From Tethya wilhelma (Eukaryota > Porifera > Demospongiae > Tethyida > Tethyidae), in NCBI GenBank assembly GCA_964030475.1, contig CAXIPT010000003.1:8224515-8288514 (forward strand): a DNA stretch of 64,000 nt, written 5' to 3'. This document shows, in pieces, positions 51,601 through 59,821 of this stretch. Position numbers and translations under genes: made by a program. Position 1 is the stretch's first letter. Each line of letters opens with the position of its first letter. Under the pieces are notes generated by a model. The model worked only from the letters and a program-made list of their open reading frames with translations. It did not search any database and had not been told where the DNA came from.

Positions 51601-53226
51601 GCAGAAGTAGACAGAGAGTCAGGGCAATACCTCTGAGTTGACAGCAACATCAGATTGAAGCTTGTGTCATTCATGATGCACATGGGCATTAGCTTACTCT
51701 AGTCTAGCATATACTGCTACTCAAGCTTTTTGTAGGGACTACTCTCCACGTGCACTGTAGTGCGAAAAAAGTGAATGAACAAGTAAAAATTTCAATAAAA
51801 TAAGCAGTGTAGGAATGGGTAGCCCTATAAAAAGTATTTAAAAAGGCATGTCTCAATATTGGCACATGACTACTTCATTTATTTAGGTCCAGGTCTTGCC
51901 GGGCAATCTAACCTCGGATCCATGCCTGTGTACTTCATTCCATTGGGTTAACCAACGGATTGCCAGGAATTTAAACCATTAATTAATGTAGAGCACTAGA
52001 TCCTGGGTACAATAATAAACACTGTATGAATTCAAACATGCATACAGTAAGAGATCAAAAATGAAAATGAAGTATTTATGTGCTGAAATTGAGAGCCATA
52101 CTGTATGTCTTGTTTCAATACTTTTTATAACACCGTCCATACACTGCATATTTTTTTGAAAGTTTCAAAACTTGATATAGAGCCACGACCAGTTAGAATC
52201 AATCTGCCTATCAATGTATCCTTAGGCAGGACTGACTGATTCCAAACTTACTACTTGTTATATGATTGACAGGGTATCATTGAGTTCTAGAATTCTATAT
52301 TTGTCTTGATCAATAGGTATTGTTTTCGAAGATACAAGTGTTCAAAAGAAGTACAAAAGCTTCAAATTACAGCAACTACAGTGTTTTAGACAGTTATGCT
52401 GGTCATTTTGTCTGTCTGTCCCATTGAAATCTCAAGAAAAGTAACTCTAGCGACAAAAGTTATACTAAATGAGTAACATTACAACAAAAAAAACATGCAC
52501 ATGAAGACAAGCACAATATGTATAGCAATAAACTTGGCGTGCATTAAATTCAGTGAATTGATGAATTATATGACGATCCGTCACCGCAGAACATAAAGTA
52601 AAAATATTGATCAATTTAAAATTTGACAATTTGTGCATGCACATATATAGTAGATTCATACGTTCTGTTTTGTGAATAGTTTGGCTAAATCTTTAGTCAA
52701 TTAGGCACCATAAAATTATGAATTCCAAATAACACACATTAATAAAGGCACCAAGGAAAATGAAGTGTGATTGCTACAAGTCAGTATAGAGCATATATAG
52801 CTGGAAATATTGACAAAGATTTTAATTTGACGGTTTGACAATCAAAGTCAAAATCATCAAATTCAAGTTTGCTAATATTAGGGTTACAGTGTACAATATG
52901 CATCTACTATGCATCCGGGTCCTATGCAAATCATCAAATTATATTATACATTCTGCAGGGTAAACCATCAAATTTTTTTGACCATCAATATTTCTAGTTA
53001 TATACACAGTAGTAAAATGGATTTTTCTACTTCCTTTGGTGTCAAAAAAAGCGCATAAAACAACACAATATTATAGCCAATCACCCAGGATCTAGTCTAA
53101 ACTAGAAAAACTTACAGCATGTAAACTGTTCCGGAGATTATCCATGACATGGTTCAACTCCGTTGCCACAAACTGTGCATGCCTTTCGATATCCAGCAAT
53201 GCTCCAGGGTCAATGGAAGAACATTC
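42652..53226 (-). CDS. BORCS6: BORCS6 (lyspersin) homologue, conserved C-terminal part
   Basis: Four exons join in frame: 53226-53116, 43043-42960, 42878-42802 and 42706-42652, ending in TAA (108 residues). The peptide (SSIDPGALLDIERHAQFVA, ELNHVMDNLRNSLHA, KQSIGLHKESVDNL, AMYVFMAKFEELHRGLTPVH, EIDEKLKILERTL) aligns throughout with the C-terminal domain of human BORCS6, including its LDxALLxDLERHA start and MARCEELxRxMxPVxxLA region. BORCS6 is a subunit of BORC on the lysosome surface, which recruits ARL8 to drive kinesin-dependent lysosome movement. The N-terminal exon is not settled: a candidate ATGTTTCCT with a GTAAGT donor lies at about 54860-54870. The 10 kb second intron holds a same-strand gene (43299-44111) and two pogo copies. 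Confidence 0.88.
43299..44111 (-). CDS. Single-pass membrane protein with two PPxY motifs, nested in BORCS6 intron
   Basis: Modelled as two exons: 44111-44027 (signal peptide MLVNGLLLVVLELIFTHH, then a strong GTGAGT donor) and 43873-43299, with matching phases; 219 residues. A very short ectodomain is followed by a transmembrane helix at about residues 49-69 (GPLSILVGVVFLIICIAGWV) and a Cys/Arg stop-transfer. The long Asn/Ser/Arg-rich tail carries PPAY (178-181) and PPRY (207-210). Such motifs bind WW domains, for example of NEDD4-type ubiquitin ligases; layout resembles WBP1/VOPP1/Shisa-like adaptors, but no family was recognised. It reads on the same strand as BORCS6 and lies wholly within its intron. 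The first exon and splice are inferred; the second exon is solid. Confidence 0.65.
44518..44760. mobile_element. TACCGTA-group palindromic element
   Basis: TACCATATAACACAAAATAT at the left, AATTTTTGTGCTATACGGTA at the right, with GGCGGATT-type inner repeats. In the BORCS6 intron. Confidence 0.7.
44761..46869. other. BORCS6 intron: dispersed repeats, no supported gene
   Basis: Includes sequence shared with 40060-40500 (about 45360-45720), a copy of the 4600-5450-type repeat (46020-46330), and no convincing exon on either strand. Confidence 0.5.
46870..48321 (+). mobile_element. pogo/Tigger-like DDE transposase relic, copy 1
   Basis: Plus-strand fragments with frameshifts: PAELILNWDQTGIKLVPSSS (first catalytic Asp, about 47270), VFCGSLVGDFLCVQLIYKGK, VMDNFKGQVTEPVTTLLENH (second Asp, about 47635) and LLLPNTTDLLQVMDISVNKP (third Asp, about 47730). 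This is the DDD/DDE arrangement of the pogo-Tigger group. Compared with copy 2 it lacks about 475 bp of N-terminal sequence (48442-48917). It ends at a single N where copy 2 begins. Lies antisense in the BORCS6 intron. Confidence 0.8.
48322..48322. other. Single N between two transposase copies
   Basis: Copy 1 ends ...GAGATTTTTCTT before the N; copy 2 starts AGGAAATCAATTTGG right after it, the same sequence that begins copy 1 at 46870. Confidence 0.7.
48323..50248 (+). mobile_element. pogo/Tigger-like transposase relic, copy 2
   Basis: Same element as copy 1 with the N-terminal part retained (ALLRYLKPVDGLPDPKDHFY, about 48526; helix-turn-helix-like KYTATQRFEIGMYGYEHGAA; basic PPKKRGRKLLLGDHL). 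The catalytic core has NWDQTG (about 49210), a frameshift shared with copy 1 just before the MDNFKGQ region, and LLQVMNISVNK (about 49660), where the third Asp is Asn. It is non-functional. Confidence 0.8.
50249..53115. other. BORCS6 intron: repeats, no supported gene
   Basis: Contains a TACCGTA-type half (about 51130-51240), a palindromic element (51317-51590), a copy of the AGTGTAGGAATGGG element (about 51807-52150), part of the 54165-type repeat (52345-52460) and an AT-rich TIR-like region (about 52780-53000). No exon recognised. Confidence 0.5.
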
Positions 53227-53329
53227 CTGATAATAGGACATACAATATCAGCAACAATTAATTTAGTACAATAATAAACTAATACATGCTAGGTCTATAA
53301 CCCGAGTCATCTACGCCACATCTGTTCTC

Positions 53330-53687
53330 TAGTCTATCGAGCTAGACCCATTTTTCACTCCACTATTATACTGACACAGTGAAAAATGGGTCTAATGGAG
53401 GTTGCTCTGCAACTGCAATATCATTAACACATAAATGACAAGCTAGTCAAAAACTAAGTGAGTGTGAACAACCTCAATGAAAACATTACCACGTGCAGTC
53501 CAATAGTGGCCATTCATAGAAGCAACGTGCATGATGCAGGTAACATCCTACGTGCATAAATTGATTTCTTCTGACCAATCAGACTTTAGTTTGAAATTTT
53601 CTGTTCTAATCAAGAGCGACTTCTGCTAGACTCATCTTTCGCCTTGTTGGTCATAAAGCAAAAACTGGGTCTAGCTTGATAGACTAA
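53330..53687. mobile_element. TAGTCTATC-terminus TIR element
   Basis: Begins TAGTCTATCGAGCTAGACCC and ends GGGTCTAGCTTGATAGACTA. Flanks are TCTGTTCTC (53321-53329) and, one base beyond the end, TCTATTCTC (53688-53696), an 8/9 match to a 9-bp target duplication. Just 5' of the BORCS6 exon. Confidence 0.65.
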
Positions 53688-54207
53688 TCTATTCTCCTTT
53701 AACTCTCAACACATGTGGCCCATCAGACTAAGCAATATTCTTAAACACATGTATCCTAATAGTAGTAGACTTAAATGAACAAGAAACCTAGTCTAACTTA
53801 ATCACACTTAGAACTCGGTGCCATGCAGGCCCAATCAATCACTTTCATGTGTGATTTACACACGGCCTGTGACTACAGAAAAAATGTACACGTGACACAC
53901 TATTATAAGCAGCAATACACTGACGGTCAAAAACTTTGACAGTTTGCTCTGCAGAACGTAAAATAAAAGTATTAACGAATTTAAATTTGATGATTTGCAC
54001 ATGCACATATATATATAATAATTATATGCGAACGTACAAATCATGGCGGCCAAACTATTTTTGGATTTAAATATTGAACTTTGACCATCAAACCGTCGAT
54101 CAAATTAAAATCCCCATCAATATTACCAGTTATACGGTAGTACTACAGGGGAAAATGGTAATTAAGCCTCGGCACGTGCACATGCAGAGAATTACGATAG
54201 TCGTTTT

Positions 54208-54230
54208 GTCTGTCTAGCTGTCTGTCTAGC

Positions 54231-54273
<43 letters not shown>

Positions 54274-54275
54274 TC
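54208..54275. repeat. TCTG tetranucleotide microsatellite
   Basis: GTCTGTCTAGCTGTCTGTCT followed by an uninterrupted (GTCT)n tract, inside a copy of the dispersed repeat 54165-54420. The related copy at 55007-55191 has a short version. Confidence 0.9.
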
Positions 54276-54573
54276 ACTCGAAATCTCAAGAAAGGCAGCT
54301 CTAGTGACAAAATTGATGGTACTTACGTTCATAAATGTGAATGATCTTGTAGAATTACATTTTTTGCTGTCCAAAATGCTGTTGTTCATGAGATTTGGGG
54401 CTTTTGTACTTCTTTTTAGTACTTAGCTTCGAAGCCACACCTACAGATTTAGTGTGCGTTATTTAGAATCAGTAATGATCACTGCATGATACTGAAGGCT
54501 GCTGCTGCTGCTGCTGTTAGTCAGAGTTCTTTGGATATACAGACAGGAGTTAGCCTGCTTTCATGTAAGCATA

Positions 54574-54774
54574 TACCGTAAATCCAGAAATTTGCGCATG
54601 TTAAAATATTCACGTTTTATTTTTCCACGTCATCTATTTTTCACGGTGTAGTGAAAGAAATATATGTAGGAATGGGTCGTTTGTATTATTAACTTAATTT
54701 TCGTGTTTTCATTTTCACGGTAACCTCGAACCGCAAAATATAAACGATAGCGAAATTTTCCGCATTTACAGCAG
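54574..54774. mobile_element. TACCGTA-group palindromic element
   Basis: TACCGTAAATCCAGAAATTT at the left, CGAAATTTTCCGCATTTACA at the right. Confidence 0.7.
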
Positions 54775-54799
54775 ATCTATTGGCAAGTGTAGATTTTCA

Positions 54800-54920
54800 G
54801 TCATTGCTGCCACGGTGGGCACACTCTACTTCCTCTACAGAAGATGGAGAGAAAAACGAGGCATTGTCACTTACAGGAAACATGGAAATGAGGAAGCTAG
54901 GCCACTGAGGGGAAAGTGAA
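54800..54920 (+). CDS. Possible C-terminal exon of a membrane protein
   Basis: After a pyrimidine-rich AG at about 54799 an open frame reads IAATVGTLYFLYRRWREKRG then IVTYRKHGNEEARPLRGK and a TGA at about 54918-54920. A hydrophobic stretch followed by RRWREKR suggests the end of a transmembrane helix and a cytoplasmic tail. No upstream exon was found and the family is not recognised. The opposite strand of the same bases offers a candidate first exon for BORCS6 (ATGTTTCCT with a GTAAGT donor), so the assignment is uncertain. Confidence 0.35.
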
Positions 54921-55006
54921 TGCTTTGGTAACATGTGAAAATGGCACACTGGTGTAGTTCAGTGCCTGGTATCACAAGCATGTGTAACGGGTCATTTGTA
55001 TTATTA

Positions 55007-55191
55007 AGCCTCGGCACGTGCGTAGCACGTGCAGAGGATTACGGTAGTTGTTTTGTGTTCGTTTCGTTCTGTCTGTCTGTTTGTTCCATCAAAATCTCAA
55101 GAAAGACAGCTCTAGCGACAAAACTGACGGTACTTACGTTCATAAATCTGAATGATCTTATAAAAATATATTTTTTGCTATCCAAAACACA
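55007..55191. repeat. Dispersed repeat copy cut by a single N
   Basis: Starts GCCTCGGCACGTGCGTAGCA and matches 54165-54420 and, reversed, 10637-10850. It stops at the N at 55192 where the other copies continue, which suggests a contig join. Confidence 0.65.
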
Positions 55192-55461
55192 NTTGAACTC
55201 CAAAAGTAATTCTTATATGGGTATTTTATAGCTAGTTGCCATCTTTATAAGTGCATGCTAAATTGAGAAGAATAATACAACTCTCTTCCTTTTTATGATT
55301 GAATTTGGGTAGATTCCCAGCAGGAAGAAGTGGTCTTGCAGTTATTTGATACAGTTAGTTTAAAAAGCTATAATTATCATAAACGTGCTCTGAATCAAAA
55401 GTGATAGTCCTACATCTCTGTAGTCTGTAGTCTAGCTCTAGTATCAAATCTTGCATCCAAA

Positions 55462-56518
55462 ATGAGGAGTCCTAGAGTACTAGTGGTGTTAAGCTGCTGC
55501 TTACTGGCATCAATTTTGGCAAGTATCACTCCACAGGGTAAGCTTACTATAGTCCACATTTATATGGATTGATATGCACTACAAAGTAAGAATTAACCTT
55601 CAAAACAATACATTAGCTGTAGGCCAAGGTGCTGGTGAAGTAGTAGAATGCTTTACAGACAACAATTGTCTTGATCCTGATGGTGATGCTGTTGTCATGT
55701 CCATCAATGATGTCTCAGAGGCTGAAGAAACCTGTTGCAGTGATCTGACCATCTTCACCTATCGACTGGAGGGTAACGAGGGATGTAGCATGTGTCCAGA
55801 AGGTAAGCTGACATCGGCATCATTATCTGACCTGTGAGACTATATTTATAAGGTCATATCACACAAATGCAGTAGTTATGTTTGTGCAGTACATACTGTC
55901 TCGATTCCTGCAGCGCTAGCCTAGGGTTAGTTGTCCAACTGCATGTGTGTGTATGTCTAGTTTGATCAACAGTATCAAAGTGGCTTCAACCTTGAACACT
56001 GAAGCCACCTGGAGTGACTGACTGTTGTATTGAAACACTAAAATGAATCAGTTCAATGCATGCTATACTAAGGATGCAGCTGGATGTCTTATTATTGTAG
56101 GAAAACCACCTACTATCCATTGACCAAACATGGGATACTGAAACTGAGTGATTCAATTGAATCAGTATCCTACACACACACACACTGTACCAAAGGTCGT
56201 ACCACCATGCCACCTGCAACAACTGAAGCAACAACTACACAGGCCACAACTGCACAGACCACTCAAGAAGAAACCACCATCTCAGTCCCAACAGAACCTC
56301 CCACCACTGCAGCAGCTACACAAAGTGAAGGAACCACTGCCACAGCTGCCACTGCCGCGGGGATAGAGGCCGAGGGAGACGGGGAACAGTCAACGGGAAG
56401 CGGGTCAAAGTGCGGGGGTGGGTGTATTGCTGGCATCGTGGTTGGTGTTGTGGTGGTCAGTGCAGTTGTCATTGGAGCAGTGGTTGCAGGAGCTGTAGCG
56501 TACTCCCTAAGACGATAA
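55462..56518 (+). CDS. Small mucin-like type I membrane protein
   Basis: Three exons join in frame: 55462-55537, 55617-55802 and 56196-56518 (about 194 residues). Exon 1 encodes a signal peptide (MRSPRVLVVLSCCLLASILA). Exon 2 encodes a Cys-containing ectodomain (VECFTDNNCLDPDGD, ETCCSDLTIF, EGCSMCPEG) with about seven cysteines. Exon 3 encodes a Thr-rich stalk (PPATTEATTTQATTAQTTQ and similar) suited to O-glycosylation, a KCGGGC motif, a Gly/Val/Ala-rich membrane helix with GxxxG spacing (IAGIVVGVVVVSAVVIGAVV) and a five-residue tail YSLRR. No known family is recognised; the tail is too short for signalling. The 56118-56172 intron stretch holds a short palindrome. Convergent with the gene at 57062-57709. 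Confidence 0.75.
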
Positions 56519-56880
56519 CTAGCACTCATTATAGTGATGGAAAAAATTCACAACTCCAGTGTACGAATTACAGTTTTTATTTCGTGCATACTTTGTATTA
56601 TCATTGCAACCTTGTGTGTATTTTACATTGTGTTATATATGTTCTTTAAACAAACCTATTCCCACCTGTTTGTGATACAATAAGGAAACAGAGTGATAAC
56701 AACTGTTCCCAAGAAAGATTGCTGGCAAACAGAGTAGGAGTAAGTGTACTTGTGTACAGTAACAGGTCATTAGTCCATAGCAAACATGAAGATAAGAACA
56801 CAAATCAAACAACATGACAGTACAGTCAACAAGAGATGTATGTGCAACAAGCTAGAAGATATCTCTCACACAATAATTAT

Positions 56881-56945
56881 TAATATCCTCAGACCAGATA
56901 AGGAAAAAAAGGATTTCTTTAAACCTGGTCATCATGGTTGCAGAG
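56881..56945 (-). promoter_or_regulatory. Candidate SECIS element in the 3' UTR
   Basis: On the minus strand, 117-181 nt after the stop: AACC ATGAT, then GACCAGGTTT, AAAG, a loop with TTTTTTT, TATCTGGTC, then TGAG. GACCAG pairs with CTGGTC and extends by G-U and U-A pairs. ATGA (56935-56932) and TGAG (56891-56888) sit at the helix base as the SECIS quartet requires, and AAA follows the 10-nt strand as in SECIS apical loops. Helix I is weak by eye. Confidence 0.6.
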
Positions 56946-57061
56946 AAGATAAAACAGCTTGATAATAAAATACCATGCAATAAAAAGGTGGATTTATGTA
57001 CACAACAAATAAAAAGTATGTTATTCTGTGAACAGTCGGGAGCTGAAATCAAACTGTCTCT

Positions 57062-57709
57062 CTAGATGAGCACACATACAGACTCTGACCTCACAACCTG
57101 TTCTGCTGGTTTTCCACTAGCAACATCTTTCACAACTTTCACAATCTAAACAAAAAAATGATAAAGAACACATGATGGCACAGAGAGAGAGAGAGAGAGA
57201 GATGAAACTAGTGCGGTAAACTCACCGCCTGTGGGTCAGGAAATGCTCCCCTCTCTCTCTTGGAGTACACCAGCTGTCCATTCACCACCACCTCATAGTC
57301 CCCTGGTTTAGTGACCTTGCCCGTTACCATGACACTGGGCACTGCTTCCTTCAGTCGCTGAGCCAGGTCATAGTACCTGGGGGCGTAGCCTCATCCACCA
57401 CTGGGAGTGTGTGTGTGTCACAGTGTGGTGTATAGAATTGTGTAAGCCATTAATATTTATATATAGACTACCATATTAAAATGAAGTTGACGGGGTTCAA
57501 TTTAAAGTGTTTGTAGAAATACTGATTGCTCATTTCAGTCAAATTGAACTATTCAATTTGGCCCTGTTGATACACACTGTGAGATACACAACTGAGCCAA
57601 CTCATGATAAGTTGAATTTCTGGCACTGAAAGCACACACATGCTTGGGCCTGGAAACTTTAATCTGTCTCTTACCAGTAGGATACTTCCACTTGGACTCC
57701 ACCGCTCAT
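57062..57709 (-). CDS. MIEN1: MIEN1-like selenoprotein of the SelW/Rdx family (in-frame TGA = Sec)
   Basis: Three exons: 57709-57675, 57400-57226 and 57145-57062, 97 residues if the TGA at 57393-57391 is read as selenocysteine (residue 15). The start MSGGVQVEVSYC runs into GG-TGA-GYAPRYYDL, giving a Cys-Gly-Gly-Sec redox motif at the usual beta1-alpha1 loop of the thioredoxin-like SelW/Rdx fold. Next come VTKPGDYEVVVNGQLVYSKR and GAFPDPQAIVKVVKDVASGK, matching MIEN1 ([20 protein letters not shown]). The C terminus is CVLI, a CaaX prenylation box like CVIL of human MIEN1, which has Cys-x-x-Cys instead of Sec. Human MIEN1 is a membrane-anchored protein linked to cell migration. Both flanking splices preserve the frame around the TGA, and homology continues for 80 residues beyond it. 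A SECIS-like hairpin follows. Divergent from the zinc-finger exon; 3' end convergent with the mucin-like gene. Confidence 0.85.
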
Positions 57710-57769
57710 GATCAGCTGCTGTGTCAAATCTTATCACCTCACTTGAGAGAGTAAAGGTAGGCAAGGATA

Positions 57770-57897
57770 AAGTTCAATATTAGTTATAGTTCGAATAATT
57801 TGAAAATTTTTTTATACGGTACGGAAGGACAACACGCGCGTGCGCGCGCGTTGCCGGCTAGCTGTTGTCAAATTATTCGAACACGTAATATTGAAAT
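57770..57897. repeat. Palindrome with alternating CG core
   Basis: TTCAATATTA...TTCGAATAATTTGA at the left mirrors TCAAATTATTCGAA...TAATATTGAA at the right. The centre is CACGCGCGTGCGCGCGCG, alternating purine-pyrimidine sequence with Z-DNA potential. Lies just 5' of the MIEN1-like gene, in the divergent intergenic region. Confidence 0.7.
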
Positions 57898-58092
57898 TTA
57901 TTTTATTTTTGCAAAGCTAAAAGAAGGCAAGAATCAGATCTGCAGCTGTCTGATTTTGACCATCGACACTCACTAGTGAACCTTTTGAAAGGTAAGGAGA
58001 GAGTTTTATGTGTATTAATAGAATATGCTTCCTGATAGTATAAAAATACAATTTTCTGCATAGCCTCTTAAAAGAAAATTTAAACGTACACC

Positions 58093-58312
58093 ATGGCACA
58101 CACTGAGTGCAGCATGTCCAAGTACGACAGTCTTCTCCAGCCGCTGCAGTGTGAGTGGGTGAGCTCTCTCACGGGGCTGGCCTGTGGAGAGGCGTTCACC
58201 AGTGTAGCTGACCTCACCTCCCACGTCCAGCTGGTCCATCTCTCCCCCTCCTCCCCCCTCGGTGACCCCCACTGCCCCCTGGGCCCCCTCACTGAGGGGG
58301 GAGCCTGTCAGT
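58093..58312 (+). CDS. C2H2 zinc-finger protein exon, GLI/ZIC-like first finger (partial)
   Basis: From an ATG in a strong context (caccATGG) the frame reads SKYDSLLQPLQCEWV, then ACGEAFTSVADLTSHVQLVH. The spacing C-x-W-x(8)-C-x3-F-x5-L-x2-H-x4-H resembles the atypical first finger of GLI, GLIS and ZIC transcription factors. Base composition is strikingly GC- and C-rich compared with the surroundings. The exon is cut at a single N (58313), after which comes an unrelated palindromic element, so the remaining fingers are missing. The ATG may be the true start or merely internal. Confidence 0.55.
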
Positions 58313-58313
58313 N
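58313..58313. other. Single N, probable contig join
   Basis: Coding sequence stops here and the following bases are the interior of a dispersed palindromic element, starting mid-element. Confidence 0.6.
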
Positions 58314-58441
58314 TTCAATCTGACAACCATTCCTATCTTGTTTGCTCACTTTTTTACGATTTGACCATTCCTATGTTTGCATTACATTTCTAATGTTTTT
58401 TGTACTTGCATAGTACATAGGAAAATTTTCAAAAAATAAGT

Positions 58442-58766
58442 GGTGTAGGAATGGGCAGTGCTGTAAAAAGTATTGGAACAAGTCATGTATCAATTTCGGG
58501 CACATGACTAGTTCATTTTCATTTTTGATTTCTCAATTATTGTCGTAAATGGTTCCAGAATTATCTGTAAATGAAGTTTATCAGCTGAGCAACAGTATCA
58601 TATACTATTGGTTCAAATTCCTGCCAATCTTACCACTTGGCTAAATAGTAGAATAAAGTATAGCAGGTAGGATTAGATTACACTGGCCAAGACTTGAACA
58701 CAAAAAAAATGAATTGAGACATGCCTTGTTCCAATACTTTTTACAGCACTGCCCATTCCTACACTG
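58442..58766. mobile_element. TIR element, GTGTAGGAATGGGCAGTGC termini
   Basis: Third copy of the element at 40881-41200; TGTAGGAATGGGCAGTGCTG at the left mirrors CAGCACTGCCCATTCCTACA at the right. Flanking sequence to about 59300 is also repeated near 40320-40620. Confidence 0.75.
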
Positions 58767-59397
58767 CTTATTTTTTGAAAATTTTTCCTACTTGTTCATC
58801 ACTTTTTTCAACACTAAAAGTGTGAAGACTGTTAGAGACTGGTTAGTCCCTACAAAAAGCTTGAGTAGCAGCTACATACATTGCAATACTAGAGTAACTA
58901 ATGCACATGCATGTTCAATGCCACGTGGATAGATAATGAATGACCTTTGAACTCTACCTACAGGAAGATTGCTACATTGAAGTACATGAATTTATAAGCT
59001 AAGTTTCAAAGCTTTCTAATTTTTGTTTAGGCTTATTTGTGATGAAAACGAGTATCAAGGAACGCAGTTCCCCTGAAACAGACTTACTGTACCTAGTGCT
59101 GTCAATGTTGGCTCCACACTTTCTGGTTCTCTGGAAAAAACGTGTTCAAGTAAGTCAGTTAGTAAGTACGTACGTTAGAACAAAAATAGCACTATTGTGG
59201 CTTCCCACTAGCACTCTCTACGAGTTCCCAGTAAAGTTTCTGTGAGCTTCAGGCCTTGTACGCTTTATGGTGATAAACAATTTGTATTGGGTCTATGAGA
59301 CATGGGGCCCATTCCTACTATATGTACTACCGTACAAATGATATACAAGATGACCTTTACTGAAAATCTGAGGTATATTATTTCAACAATATGGTAA

Positions 59398-59821
59398 ATG
59401 GTGCCGAATAATACAAGGAAGCTGCTTATTGCTACTCTGAGCAGGCATGAGTTATACACTCTCACTCAAATGTGCCTAGTTGGCAAAAGGCTGAGAGCTT
59501 CCATTGAAAATACATTGTATAATTATCAGACAAAGGCCAAGAAAAAAGGCAAGTTTATTCTCTCAGCTAAAAATGATTAGTACGCTGTAGCTATATAACC
59601 TCGAATAGATGTACTGTTTAGCCAAATACATATTCTATTGTGCTAAAGGGACTATTTCAATGAAAATTATAAAGCAAACGTCAAACTACCCAGGAAGTGG
59701 GTCTATTCGAATGGTGATCAGTGAAACTGAAGGTTGTCGTGGAGATGAAGAGAAGCTTATTACACAGACATGGTGTATAAGGTCTTCTGCAGATTTTCAA
59801 GCTATTAACATTTGGAGGTGA
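59398..59821 (+). CDS. Unrecognised small protein, two exons with a GC-AG intron
   Basis: Exon 59398-59548 (MVPNNTRKLLIATLSRHELY, then TLTQMCLVGKRLRASIENTL) ends at AAAAAAG followed by GCAAGT, the consensus of GC donors. Exon 59649-59821 (GTISMKIIKQTSNYPGSGSI, then MVISETEGCRGDEEKL) begins after CTAAAG, and the phases match, giving 107 residues ending QAINIWR. I do not recognise it. Upstream exons are possible. It converges on the gene at 59760-61856 and may overlap its last exon. Confidence 0.4.

Noticed and set aside
56263..56529. 88-codon minus-strand frame opposite the mucin-like gene
   Set aside because: Shadow of the Thr-rich and Gly/Val-rich exon; the plus strand has signal peptide, introns and membrane helix in order.
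57226..57400. Reading the TGA at 57391-57393 as a pseudogene stop
   Set aside because: The TGA sits exactly at the Sec position of the family, the downstream frame is intact to a CaaX box, and a SECIS-like hairpin follows.
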